The notes: generated from the sequence alone by a model not told the origin. Counted from the stretch's first letter, positions 44,313 through 52,900 are shown. The stretch: DNA of 64,000 bases from Clostridium cibarium (GCF_014836335.1 NZ_JACSRA010000008.1:62001-126000); one strand, 5' to 3'. Made by a program: numbers and translations.

Positions 44313-44858
44313 TTATGCTAGAAAATCATCATCAATAGTTGTGAAATCATCAGCTGCATTGGTTCTTCCACCTAAAGGCTCTCCATCTCTTATCTTCTGG
44401 ATGTTGCCAAGACCACATGCTACACCCTTATTGCCATTAGAGTTAAAAGCGTAGAAATTTAGGGATACTCTTGCATAACAACCGCTGTAAACCTCGTTAC
44501 GATCCAGGATAGGTCTAACCGCTTTATCTACTATTTGGGGTGGAGTCTTGCTGTTGGCATTTACAAAGTAATGTCCTTTGTAAGCCTCGTCATCACGTTC
44601 TACGTCACCATCTCGAAGTGGCAGTTTAATAGCCGCCTTATTCGGCTTTTTACCACCAAACTTTGCAATGCCCTCTTCAATGGCTGCATCTATTGCTGCA
44701 TTGATAGCATTGATGGTTTCCTTATCTGTTTTGGGAATCAATACGGATACGCTGTATTTTTCCGCTCCGCCATTGATGGATACGGGTTCCCAGCCGTGAA
44801 AGTAGCTAAGACGTGTGTCGACACTTGTAATAACCTTCGTTCTGTTTTGATTATTCAT
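44313..44858 (-). CDS. DUF2815 family protein (phage ssDNA-binding-like)
   Basis: 181 residues. VDTRLSYFHGWEPVSINGGAEKYSVSVLIPKTD at the N-terminus and FNSNGNKGVACGLGNIQKIRDGEPLGG near the C-terminus define DUF2815, found beside phage PolA and DUF2800 genes. An acidic, disordered tail (DDFTTIDDDFLA) is like that of single-stranded-DNA-binding proteins. A role as replication accessory is inferred. It overlaps the DUF2800 gene by 8 bp. Confidence 0.8.
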   Translation of the reverse strand: MNNQNRTKVITSVDTRLSYFHGWEPVSINGGAEKYSVSVLIPKTDKETINAINAAIDAAIEEGIAKFGGKKPNKAAIKLPLRDGDVERDDEAYKGHYFVNANSKTPPQIVDKAVRPILDRNEVYSGCYARVSLNFYAFNSNGNKGVACGLGNIQKIRDGEPLGGRTNAADDFTTIDDDFLA

Positions 44859-45999
44859 ATTCCAATTCCTCCGTTATTTCGTTAAATTCATTTTTTACGT
44901 TTGATATATTCATAGCTGGCCGCTTGTCCGAATTTGGAACTAGCGTTGGCTTGCCCGGTGGTTTATGTATGAGACCACCAAGAATTTGCTCAAATTTCTT
45001 TTTGCCCATCAGCTTCTGCATTTCTGTAAGGGTTATGAGACTCTGACGGTAGATGTCCTTATATCCATTTGCCTTGGCCGCTTCAGCCACAGCCCCTTCG
45101 TCCTTATATTTCCGAACTGATCTGCCCTCGACTACCTTAAAACCATGCCATTCTTTCCCGTGATTAACGGCAGCATCCGTGGCATAAGCAATGATTTCAT
45201 TTGCCCATTTTGTAAGATCGGACAATTTAGAGAGAACTTCCTCAATTTCAGAATCCGTAAGCAGGGGTGGCAGTTTAAATTCCATCTGTGCTAATTTCAG
45301 CTTTTCTTCTGCTCTTGCACGGCATTTAACAGCCGCTCGACAGAAAGTACACCATTCACCTGGAAGATAGTCACCTTCGCCTTCATAGGCCTTTTTCGCC
45401 TTTGGCTTCAGTTCATTTTCTGCCCAGTCTTTTAATTCCTTTACCGGGATTGTCCATGTGCTGACATTTTCCCTGCGGGGTTGGAAGATGGTCATGGAAA
45501 CCTCCTCGATATCATACAGGCTATCGTAGATTTCCAAAGCACCAAGGGCATATAATTTCATCTGCGGGTTTTCCACTGCATCTACTAACACACCCATGCC
45601 ATACTTAAAATCGATAATATGAAGCTTTTTATCTCCAATAATGATGCAGTCACCAGTTCCGAACCCCTGCGGTACATAGCAGGAAAAATCAAGACGTTGT
45701 TCAATAAGTATTAACGGGTCCGTACAGCTTTGCCTTGCCAGTTCAAGCTGCTCCATTACAAATTCCACATAGGCATCGCTGTGTTCTTCCATCTCATCGG
45801 TGTTATAAGCCGAGACAGGGCGCTTACTTCTCATGTGAAGTGCTTTTTTAAGTTTATGTTCACAGAGAGCGTGGGCGGCAGTGCCTTCAGCAGCCGCATT
45901 GGATTCGCTATTTTCAAATTCCAGTTCCAATCTTGCAGATGGTAGGCAATTAAGCCACCTGTGGGACCCTGATGCGGAAAGTACTGCATGATCACTCAT
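44851..45999 (-). CDS. DUF2800 family PD-(D/E)XK nuclease
   Basis: 382 residues. N-terminal SASGSHRWLNCLPSARLE and AAEGTAAHALCEHKL resemble the Cas4/RecB iron-sulphur nuclease entry. IIIGDKKLHIIDFKYGMG (about residues 120-137) carries the D...xxK active site. CTFCRAAVKCRARAEEK (about residues 215-231) supplies clustered cysteines that could close a 4Fe-4S site. It probably resects phage DNA ends during recombination. It overlaps genes on both sides. Confidence 0.82.
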   Translation of the reverse strand: MSDHAVLSASGSHRWLNCLPSARLELEFENSESNAAAEGTAAHALCEHKLKKALHMRSKRPVSAYNTDEMEEHSDAYVEFVMEQLELARQSCTDPLILIEQRLDFSCYVPQGFGTGDCIIIGDKKLHIIDFKYGMGVLVDAVENPQMKLYALGALEIYDSLYDIEEVSMTIFQPRRENVSTWTIPVKELKDWAENELKPKAKKAYEGEGDYLPGEWCTFCRAAVKCRARAEEKLKLAQMEFKLPPLLTDSEIEEVLSKLSDLTKWANEIIAYATDAAVNHGKEWHGFKVVEGRSVRKYKDEGAVAEAAKANGYKDIYRQSLITLTEMQKLMGKKKFEQILGGLIHKPPGKPTLVPNSDKRPAMNISNVKNEFNEITEELEYE

Positions 46000-46315
46000 T
46001 CCCTAGTACCTCCGCATCTTTCAACATATCTGCATAATGTTTTGGGTCAACTTCGCTTAATTTAGAGCCACCGTATTTTTGGATGATTTCCCTCACTTGG
46101 GCAGTAAGGCCAACCTGACTTTTTTCAGCAAGTTTTGCTCTGACTTCCTCCAGAGTGATTTCCTTTTTCTTTGGCGCAGATTCTTTTACGATTGTAGTCG
46201 GTTCTTTTGTTTCCACAGGTTCATTGCCGGCCATTACATCAGCAACCGCTTGTATACTGTCCGCCAAAGAACGCATATCAGAAACCACATCAAGAAGTAG
46301 TTTGATTTTGCTCAT
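45992..46315 (-). CDS. Conserved small phage protein with KYGGxKLSEVDP tail
   Basis: 107 residues. A helical start, a charged linker (KEPTTIVKESAPKKKEI) and a conserved C-terminal block (LEEVRAKLAEKSQVGLTAQV, then IQKYGGSKLSEVDPKHY) are shared by many prophage proteins next to DUF2800. Its function is unknown; sometimes it is misnamed after ribosome-biogenesis proteins. Confidence 0.65.
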   Translation of the reverse strand: MSKIKLLLDVVSDMRSLADSIQAVADVMAGNEPVETKEPTTIVKESAPKKKEITLEEVRAKLAEKSQVGLTAQVREIIQKYGGSKLSEVDPKHYADMLKDAEVLGNE

Positions 46316-46508
46316 GGTTTAATCCTCCCTCCTTAATCTCACTGATGGCGAGTTCCTGAACGGTGTCACCCGGAACAAGGATAGTCAGTTTCTGCTTATC
46401 ACCAAGTAAGAAACGAAGGAAACGCTCCCTTATGGTGACATTACGACAGGAAACAATCCCGCCAGATTGTGGAGTTTTTGAAACACTGATTTTCAAATTG
46501 TGTTTCAT
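46290..46508 (-). CDS. Small conserved phage protein
   Basis: 72 residues from ATG 46508 (AGAGGTGAAGAAC before it; the frame opens at GTG 46517). The segment TPQSGGIVSCRNVTIRERFLRFLLGDKQKLTILVPGD is recognisable from other Firmicute elements but unassigned. It leads the replication operon directly after the two-box element copy C and overlaps the next gene. Confidence 0.6.
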   Translation of the reverse strand: MKHNLKISVSKTPQSGGIVSCRNVTIRERFLRFLLGDKQKLTILVPGDTVQELAISEIKEGGLNHEQNQTTS

Positions 46509-46547
46509 GTTCTTCACCTCTTTTCGAGAGCGTTTATGTGTTGCCCT

Positions 46548-46586
46548 CTACCTATTAGCCCTGGCAAGAGGGGAAAGTTGAGGATT
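46548..46586 (-). promoter_or_regulatory. Conserved two-box element, copy C
   Basis: AATCCTCAAC (46577-46586), 16-bp spacer, GGCTAATAGGTAG (46548-46560) on the minus strand. It overlaps the last codons and stop of the sigma-factor gene and lies 40 bp ahead of the 72-residue gene. One base of the second box differs from copies A and B. Confidence 0.65.
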
Positions 46587-47088
46587 CTGGAAAAACTTTT
46601 TTGAAATTCTTCTTAGCTGTATCTAAACGGTGTGAAATGGCACTTTTACTAACACCCTCACGCTCTGCATACTCTGTTACAGAAACACCATCTAGGAATA
46701 TAGCAATCAATAACTCTGCTTGTTTTTCCTTGAGGGTCTTGCGGATAATTTCACAGAGGTATTCATACTCTACTTGTTTCTCTCGAGTCACTTCATCGGT
46801 GTTATCAGGGAAATAGTCCATATGGTCCGTAGCATCTTCAGATTCATCATCCTTGCGGAATGGTTTCTTTGGCATCCCTCTGTGCCTATCAAATTTATGC
46901 CAGTTATTGTACTCAGGTTTGTTGAAACGCTCGTCCATAATCTCCTGTGGGGAACGGCGTGTTACAGTTTCCTTGTCCTCAACAGAAGATAGCCTGTCCT
47001 CGTAATCTGCATCAATCATTAAAGTGAAGTCCTCGTCTGGTACCTCTAGGTAGATAGATTTGTTTTCGTGTTGAATTCTAATTTTCAT
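46555..47088 (-). CDS. Phage-encoded sigma-70-like factor
   Basis: 177 residues from ATG 47088 (AAAGGATGCAAA before it). A beta-rich start (KIRIQHENKSIYLEVPDEDF) and a basic middle (NKPEYNNWHKFDRHRGMPKKPFRK) precede a region-4 helix-turn-helix (LLIAIFLDGVSVTEYAEREGVSKSAISHRLDTAKK, about residues 125-162). No region 2 is evident, so it is either a minimal sigma factor or an activator of early or late phage genes. Its C-terminal codons coincide with two-box element copy C. Confidence 0.75.
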   Translation of the reverse strand: MKIRIQHENKSIYLEVPDEDFTLMIDADYEDRLSSVEDKETVTRRSPQEIMDERFNKPEYNNWHKFDRHRGMPKKPFRKDDESEDATDHMDYFPDNTDEVTREKQVEYEYLCEIIRKTLKEKQAELLIAIFLDGVSVTEYAEREGVSKSAISHRLDTAKKNFKKVFPESSTFPSCQG

Positions 47089-47215
47089 TTTGCATCCTTT
47101 CCGCCGGACTGCATTGGCGGCAAAGGATACAAAAATAGGTCTGTGCCTCGAAGTACACAGACCCTTTGTCCTGAAAATGAGCGCAACAAGGTAAGGTACT
47201 TCTATTGCAACGCAT
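47078..47215 (-). CDS. Possible Cys-rich 45-residue protein
   Basis: An ORF from ATG 47215 to TAG 47078-47080 that overlaps the sigma-factor start by 11 bp. The product has paired cysteines (LPCCAHFQDKG ... FCILCRQCSPAE) suggestive of a small zinc-binding protein. AGGA precedes the ATG by 6 nt. It lies inside nested inverted repeats, which may constrain the sequence instead of coding pressure. Confidence 0.35.
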   Translation of the reverse strand: MRCNRSTLPCCAHFQDKGSVYFEAQTYFCILCRQCSPAERMQNEN

Positions 47216-47260
47216 AACAATCCTAAACGGACTGAAACGTTGCAATATGTATCCTTTGCC
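47119..47260. repeat. Nested inverted repeats at head of early operon
   Basis: Outer arms GGCAAAGGATACA (47119-47131) and TGTATCCTTTGCC (47248-47260) are perfect 13-bp inverses. Inner arms TATTGCAACG (47203-47212) and CGTTGCAATA (47238-47247) flank the small Cys ORF start. GGTCTGTG/CACAGACC (47139-47163) makes a third hairpin. Between 47261 and 47450 I see no gene or clear promoter. Confidence 0.6.
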
Positions 47261-47452
47261 CTTATTGCAAATCAGGCATTTGATATTTTTTTGTAGACGA
47301 GGAATGGTCTAATTCTTGCTAACTACGAAGGACCTTTCCTTCATCTATCATTATTGTAGGTGAGAATTGGACAGCCTTGGCGGACACCTCATGCCCGTTA
47401 ATTTCAGGCTCAAAATGACGCATTTCCCAACAAAAACACCTAAAAAGAACAA

Positions 47453-47498
47453 TAAAAAAAGCCATTCACAAACCCTTAAAAGGATTCATGCATGGCTT
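47453..47498 (-). terminator. Second terminator after ImmA/IrrE gene
   Basis: AAGCCAT...ATGGCTT stem with a long loop, followed on the minus strand by seven T residues. It lies in tandem with the stronger terminator at 47513-47541 and protects the phage early operon from readthrough. Confidence 0.5.
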
Positions 47499-47512
47499 AC
47501 TTATTTAATAAC

Positions 47513-47541
47513 TAAAAAACGGACATCCTGTGTCCGCTTTT
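47513..47541 (-). terminator. Intrinsic terminator after ImmA/IrrE gene
   Basis: CGGACA-tcctg-TGTCCG stem flanked by A-run and T-run on both strands, hence bidirectional in form; it lies 20 bp past the stop of the ImmA/IrrE gene. Confidence 0.8.
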
Positions 47542-47560
47542 TCAAAAATATTATTGAATT

Positions 47561-49429
47561 TTATAATGGCTCTGCGCCATGTTCCTGTAAAAACTTTCTA
47601 ATCTCATCCATCGATTTTGCATATAGATGAGTCAATGCAAAGTTATACCAAATATGACTATTGTTATTGAAGTTCAATGAAAATGGTGAGTTGCGAATTA
47701 TATGACTGCTAATATTTGGCGGTAGATGAAGTCCAAGGCAGATTAATACTATGGAATTAATCGATCCCGGTTCCTCACCATTAACGATTCGTCTTATGGT
47801 ACGCTCGTTGACCAATATTTTCTCTGCTAATTCTTTATAAGTTACTTTTTTCCACTCACGTACTATTTTGAGAGAGCTGGTATAACTATTTGGCAATTCA
47901 TTATAGACTCTCATTTCTTCCGCTAATGTTTCAGCCAGTATTTGAGCCTTCTTTTCTGGAGATGAATGCTCAAAACCATTACAATATTTTATATCAAAAT
48001 CTATATTCGATGTCTTATCGCGGTTGAGAAAACATTCAGTATAGTATCTTTCCTTACACCCGGATTTGACTGATAACTCGAAAACCAAGCAGCACTCTTC
48101 CATATGGGTTCGTGCATAGTCAGTAAGTACGGTCTGTCCAAATATATCCTGTGTTATATATTTTGGATGGTTTAAAACAAAGTGGGAATCTACATATATA
48201 TAACTTCCGTCCCTAACTAAAGCGGCCATTTCTGGATTGGTTATGCTTTGGATGGCAGCATCCTCTGCGCCTATAGAAAAGGTCTGATTTCTTTCAAGCA
48301 CACCCTTCTTAAATCTATGGGGCTTGACGTAGCGACCATCTATGTAAGTAAAGGTTCCGATTGCTTCCTCATATCCAACATCAATCATTCGGATTTTAGC
48401 CGCTGTCCGAGATACGCTGAAGAACGTTGCTAATGCGTCAATAACTGGCTCCATTACATCTATAAGTTCTGATGTTCCAAGTTCTGTACGGAATTGCTTT
48501 ATAAACTTAAATGCTTGGGTTTTAAACATGGCTAGTGGCATTTGTATCTTTGGAGCAAGGGCATTCGCCTGCCATTCCATCCAGTCAGTTGCATCTCTGG
48601 TATTGTCTTTTATACCCCCGACTACCTGACACTTTATTCGTGTGACACTGCTGTTATATAACCGCTCCAATTCAAATGCTTTTCTATGTTGATCCCAATG
48701 AACACACTCATGCACAATAGTATTATTGACTGACCCCAGATTACGAAGGAAGTAAGCTTTAGGGTCCACGATTATTGTACGAGCATTCACACGGGTCTGT
48801 ACCATTTCATCGCTATCTTCATCATAAAATTCTGCATCACAGTCGTGAAAGTATATCTGTCCAAAAACAGAGAAATCCTTTGTAATCTCTCGCATTTCTA
48901 CTGTAAGGCCCATTTTTTCTGCCAACACCTGTGGCTCAACTGCCATCGGGGTTTTTAATGCTTCAGGGTAATGTCTTCTAAGGAAGTCTGTAGCAACAGA
49001 TTCTAGTTGTTCCTTATGAATGATAGGGACAAGGGAGTCTGACATAGGTTTTGGCTGCTTATTTTTGCTAGTATACTCAGTTATACTGGAGATTGAAAAA
49101 TCATCCAAATTACAATCTAAATCTCCTGAGCATTCCAGCATAAACCATTGCCGGCAATTTTCCGATTCATCATAGTGATAATCTGATTCTCGGACTTCAA
49201 ATTCTGCTTCAACAGCAACATCAAATTCTATTTTCATGTCCGGTAAGTCATTAACTGACACAAACTTAACTTCTACATCTGACAATTCTATGCCGCCAAT
49301 GTTTCGAACCCTGTATAACCGTAAGTCTAAATCTTCACAATTATCCGTTGCATAGGTTTGTATGGCAGAAAATATCTCATTATAGAATCTATCAGCCACG
49401 TAATCTTTAAAAGAACGATTACCAGCCAA
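47561..49429 (-). CDS. Large ImmA/IrrE metallopeptidase with C-terminal HTH
   Basis: 622 residues starting at TTG 49429 (GGAGGGAGTGCC upstream). The zinc site is HECVH at 240-244 (NNTIVHECVHWDQHRKAF), typical of ImmA/IrrE proteases that cleave repressors. Residues 1-130 are an unrecognised beta-rich domain, and the centre continues for about 300 residues. An HTH (VTYKELAEKILVNERTIRRIVNGEEPGS, about 540-568) is near the C-terminus, the reverse of the usual HTH-then-ImmA order. It may control the prophage or the adjoining restriction island. Confidence 0.8.
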   Translation of the reverse strand: MAGNRSFKDYVADRFYNEIFSAIQTYATDNCEDLDLRLYRVRNIGGIELSDVEVKFVSVNDLPDMKIEFDVAVEAEFEVRESDYHYDESENCRQWFMLECSGDLDCNLDDFSISSITEYTSKNKQPKPMSDSLVPIIHKEQLESVATDFLRRHYPEALKTPMAVEPQVLAEKMGLTVEMREITKDFSVFGQIYFHDCDAEFYDEDSDEMVQTRVNARTIIVDPKAYFLRNLGSVNNTIVHECVHWDQHRKAFELERLYNSSVTRIKCQVVGGIKDNTRDATDWMEWQANALAPKIQMPLAMFKTQAFKFIKQFRTELGTSELIDVMEPVIDALATFFSVSRTAAKIRMIDVGYEEAIGTFTYIDGRYVKPHRFKKGVLERNQTFSIGAEDAAIQSITNPEMAALVRDGSYIYVDSHFVLNHPKYITQDIFGQTVLTDYARTHMEECCLVFELSVKSGCKERYYTECFLNRDKTSNIDFDIKYCNGFEHSSPEKKAQILAETLAEEMRVYNELPNSYTSSLKIVREWKKVTYKELAEKILVNERTIRRIVNGEEPGSINSIVLICLGLHLPPNISSHIIRNSPFSLNFNNNSHIWYNFALTHLYAKSMDEIRKFLQEHGAEPL

Positions 49430-49504
49430 GGCACTCCCTCCTCACCCCATATGAAATTAATATCTTTAAGTAATTTTACTATTCAAACATTAGTTCATAG
49501 GTAA

Positions 49505-49532
49505 ATTATAGCACATATTATGCCTACCACAA
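49505..49532 (-). promoter_or_regulatory. Promoter of ImmA/IrrE gene
   Basis: Minus-strand TTGTGG (49527-49532), 16-bp spacer, TATAAT (49505-49510), 76 bp before the TTG start. It fires away from the plus-strand HTH-nuclease operon. Confidence 0.6.
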
Positions 49533-49603
49533 TATTTATTTTGCGTTCGTAAATTTTAATTGTTGCTTCACTAATTTTGTGATAAACTTTATTTATTAAC
49601 TTT

Positions 49604-49625
49604 AGGCGAGGTACTAAGGCGAGGT
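49604..49625 (+). repeat. AGGCGAGGT direct repeat before HTH gene
   Basis: AGGCGAGGT occurs at 49604-49612 and 49617-49625, 13 bp apart. The second copy supplies the ribosome-binding GAGGTG of the HTH gene. It may be a controller-protein site or a simple duplication. Confidence 0.4.
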
Positions 49626-49631
49626 GATAAT

Positions 49632-49862
49632 ATGTCCATAAGTTATAAAAAACTGTGGAAACTTCTTATTGATAAAGACATGAAAAAAAAGGACTTAAGA
49701 GAAGCAGCTGGAATTAGTACAGCTTCAATGGCTAAGCTTGGCAAAAATGAAAATGTTAATACTGACATTTTAATAAAAGTATGTAAAGCACTTAACTGCG
49801 ATATTTCTGATATTATGGAAATTGAAAAAACTACGGAACCCCCACCAAATACAAAGGAGTGA
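49632..49862 (+). CDS. Cro/C1-type HTH controller of nuclease operon
   Basis: 76 residues, a single helix-turn-helix (DMKKKDLREAAGISTASMAKLGKNENVNTDILIKVCKALNCDISDIMEI). It belongs to the YdaS/HTH_26-like group often encoded first in restriction-modification operons, where it times nuclease expression. Its stop is 4 bp ahead of the PLD-nuclease ATG. Confidence 0.85.
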   Translation: MSISYKKLWKLLIDKDMKKKDLREAAGISTASMAKLGKNENVNTDILIKVCKALNCDISDIMEIEKTTEPPPNTKE

Positions 49863-49866
49863 GCTA

Positions 49867-51015
49867 ATGAAACTGTTATATTCAAACATCCTACCTCTTG
49901 GAACATCAGAGGGTCAACAAACAATTATAGATTGTTTTAACGAGCAGATTGCAAAATCAGACCGTGTTGAAATCGCGGTTGGATATATTTCTCGTGCTGC
50001 CTTGGAAGAACTCGACAATCTGGTCGAAGAGCATAATATATCAAATATATGTCTTACCATTGGAATGTACTTCATCGAAGGAATGCCAGAAGGATCATAT
50101 AATACTGCTTTAGAAATCAACAAAAAATGGACAGAGACTGGTATAGGTGAAATTAAGATCGTAAAAGCATTCAAATATCATGGAAAAGTATACTGCTTTT
50201 ATAAAGATGGGCAACCTTTTTCTTCTATAATTGGTTCCGCAAACTTAGGTGTAATCAAATTAGATGCTAATAACCGTAGGCAGTATGAAATCTCATCGAT
50301 TACTGATGATGCTACTGAATGTAAAGAAATTGCAGAATTCTTAGAGAAGTTAAAGGCTCAGAACTGCTCTGATAATATCGCTAACATTACAGGAATGCCA
50401 ATAATCAGGGAAATTAACACATCACTTAGTGGCATTGATACGGTAACACAGATTCCCCAAACTGGTGTACAGCTTTATGAACAGCATAAAACAGATGTTT
50501 CTTTTGTACTGCCATTAAAAGTTCCTGCTTACGATGAGCGGCATATGGATGATGGTAAGCATTTCACAAAGTCAAATATAAATGTTAGCTATGCCGCACC
50601 ACGAAGTAAAAGGAAATCCCGTGATTGGTACGAAACTCAATTGACCGTTAGCAAAGCGATAACTCGTTCAGAAGGTTATCCTGAAAAAAACAAGCCTTTT
50701 TTTGTTGTAACCGATGATGGCTATTGGTTTAAAGCTCATACCACAAGCGATGGCAATAAACAATTCAGTGCTGTTGGCGATGAACTCATTCTTGGTCGTT
50801 GGATTAAAGGTAGACTTGCAGCTGCAGGTTTAGTAACACCAGTTAATGACACCCAAGCTGATACTGATCGTAAGGGAATGATTACGAAAGAAATGTTACA
50901 AGCATACGGTTGCGATAGCCTTGTACTTTCAAAAACGGATCAGAAAGCATTGGACGAAGATGGCACCGAGCTTGATGTGTGGGTTTTATCGTTTGAAACT
51001 ATTACTAACGAATGA
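49867..51015 (+). CDS. NgoFVII-type PLD restriction endonuclease
   Basis: 382 residues from ATG 49867 (AAGGAGTGAGCTA before it). The N-terminal phospholipase-D-like domain (VEIAVGYISRAALEELDNLV) has the catalytic HxK in KYHGKVYCFY and the GSANLGV strand (about residues 105-135). The C-terminal part (SRDWYETQLTV, FFVVTDDGYWFKAHTTSDGN, LILGRWIKGRL) matches the B3-like DNA-reading domain of the NgoFVII family. It would cut DNA without metal, as PLD-type enzymes do. It overlaps the Z1 frame by 4 bp. Confidence 0.8.
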   Translation: MKLLYSNILPLGTSEGQQTIIDCFNEQIAKSDRVEIAVGYISRAALEELDNLVEEHNISNICLTIGMYFIEGMPEGSYNTALEINKKWTETGIGEIKIVKAFKYHGKVYCFYKDGQPFSSIIGSANLGVIKLDANNRRQYEISSITDDATECKEIAEFLEKLKAQNCSDNIANITGMPIIREINTSLSGIDTVTQIPQTGVQLYEQHKTDVSFVLPLKVPAYDERHMDDGKHFTKSNINVSYAAPRSKRKSRDWYETQLTVSKAITRSEGYPEKNKPFFVVTDDGYWFKAHTTSDGNKQFSAVGDELILGRWIKGRLAAAGLVTPVNDTQADTDRKGMITKEMLQAYGCDSLVLSKTDQKALDEDGTELDVWVLSFETITNE

Positions 51016-51026
51016 GAGGTGTATCA

Positions 51027-52886
51027 ATGCAGTATTTAAAAACATACCTGCAAAAAATAAAAGAGCGAGGTAACGAAAAATTAGCTGAGTCCATTTCCAA
51101 AACAGCTGAAGATATTGGTAATCAACATATTCGCAATTTTTCATTTATAAGTCATGAGATTGGCTTGTTGTTCGGTAATGTGCAATCTGGAAAAACTGGT
51201 CAAATGTTTGGCGTTATGTGCAAAGCTGCAGATTTAGGATTTCCCGCATTCATCTTACTCACAACAGACAATGTTGTCTTGCAACAACAAACCTTAGATC
51301 GAGTTAGAGACGACTTAGACGGTTTCTGTATTTGTGGCGAAAACGACTCAGGCTTATTTATTGAAAATAGCCTTGTTAAGCCAGCCGTTGTCGTTCTAAA
51401 GAAAAATGCAAGAGTACTAAGATTGTGGGCAAATGTATTTAATTCTACAGGCTTTATGAAGGGCAATCCTCTATTCATCGTTGATGATGAGGCGGATGCT
51501 GCTTCCTTAAATACTCTAATAAACCGTAATAGTCAGTCATCAATTAATAGATATCTGGATTCTATAAAAAATGGAGCATCAAGTAGCTTATACCTACAGG
51601 TTACAGGTACGCCTCAAGCAATCTTATTACAGACCCTTGCATCTGGTTGGCATCCATATTTTACATACTACTTCCATCCAGGGGATGGCTATTTAGGTGG
51701 GGACTTTTTCTTTCCAACAAGCGGTAAACCTGAATGCATTGATTTTCTTGAAACAATCAAACGACCTACACGAAGTGTTGTTATACGCCACCTTGCTGTA
51801 TCTGCTCAGATTTTGGCATCAAAAGGAAAAGTGTCAAATTGCCTTCTACATCCGAGTGTACGACAAAATGTCCACCAGCGTTTTGCTGACGATGTCGCAA
51901 AGGAACTAGATTGGTGTATGGAGCATATCAATACCGAATTCATCACAGAATTACAAACCCACTATGATTCTTTAGAACCCAATAAAAGTGAGAAACTTTC
52001 TTTTGAAGTTATCTATAAAACTACTAAGGATTTGTTGGAAAACAAAGGTATAAAAATTCTTGTTATGAATGGAAAAACAGATGTTGAGAGTCCAGATTAT
52101 GCAACAGGCTGTAATTTTATCGTAGGCGGAAACACTCTAGGCCGAGGCGTAACTTTTCCAGGGCTACAGACAATTTATTATACAAGAACCAGCAAAAAGC
52201 CCCAGGCTGATACTATGTGGCAACATAGTAGGATGTTTGGTTATGACAGAGACTCTGGCATGATGAAGATATTTATAGATGAACAACTCTATAAATTATT
52301 TGCGGACATTAACGCTACTAATAATGCCATTATCGCACAAGTAGAGCAAGGAATTGAAAACATAAAAATTTATTATCCAGTTGGATTGAATCCAACTCGA
52401 AGGAATGTTATTGATAACAAACGAGTCAATATCCTTTCAGGTGGGACGAACTATTATCCGTTCTATCCAGATAATAACACCATAGATGATATAACAAAAC
52501 TATTGGAGCCTTTCTCCGATGATGATCCTTATTACCAGGTAAATTTGAGGTTAATTAAAAAAATATTATCCCACATTATTGCCAGCCCGGATTTCAAGTT
52601 AGATGCATTCCTTTCTGTCATTGATACACTTCTTTCAGAACAACCAGCTGGACAGGGGATTTTGATTGTCAGAAGAGGAAGAGATGTTGCACAAGGGACA
52701 GGAGCCTTGTTGTCTCCGAACGACTGGAAACTAGGTGGCACTTTCCATGACAAAGTAGTTCTGACCATGTATCAAGTGACTGGTACTAAGGGATGGGGGG
52801 GAAAAGCACTCTGGGTGCCGAATATTAAACTTCCTCACGATACCATGTATTATGATGTGTCTGAAGAAACTATAGAAGAAGCATAG
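51027..52886 (+). CDS. Z1-domain superfamily 2 ATPase
   Basis: 619 residues from ATG 51027 (AGAGGTGTATCA before it; an upstream ATG at 51012 overlaps the nuclease stop). Walker A is GNVQSGKT (about residues 50-57), FIVDDEADAAS (around 153) is a DEAD-type motif II, TGTPQAILL is motif III, and GGNTLGRGVTFPGLQ with QHSRMFGYDRD correspond to motifs V-VI. This is the Z1 family, found in predicted restriction-modification operons. It probably couples ATP hydrolysis to DNA scanning for the nucleases. Confidence 0.88.
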   Translation: MQYLKTYLQKIKERGNEKLAESISKTAEDIGNQHIRNFSFISHEIGLLFGNVQSGKTGQMFGVMCKAADLGFPAFILLTTDNVVLQQQTLDRVRDDLDGFCICGENDSGLFIENSLVKPAVVVLKKNARVLRLWANVFNSTGFMKGNPLFIVDDEADAASLNTLINRNSQSSINRYLDSIKNGASSSLYLQVTGTPQAILLQTLASGWHPYFTYYFHPGDGYLGGDFFFPTSGKPECIDFLETIKRPTRSVVIRHLAVSAQILASKGKVSNCLLHPSVRQNVHQRFADDVAKELDWCMEHINTEFITELQTHYDSLEPNKSEKLSFEVIYKTTKDLLENKGIKILVMNGKTDVESPDYATGCNFIVGGNTLGRGVTFPGLQTIYYTRTSKKPQADTMWQHSRMFGYDRDSGMMKIFIDEQLYKLFADINATNNAIIAQVEQGIENIKIYYPVGLNPTRRNVIDNKRVNILSGGTNYYPFYPDNNTIDDITKLLEPFSDDDPYYQVNLRLIKKILSHIIASPDFKLDAFLSVIDTLLSEQPAGQGILIVRRGRDVAQGTGALLSPNDWKLGGTFHDKVVLTMYQVTGTKGWGGKALWVPNIKLPHDTMYYDVSEETIEEA

Positions 52887-52900
52887 GAGGGCAAGAATGG

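Noticed and set aside
47367..47630. 87-codon plus-strand ORF
   Set aside because: It crosses two terminators and the end of the ImmA/IrrE gene and has no ribosome site.
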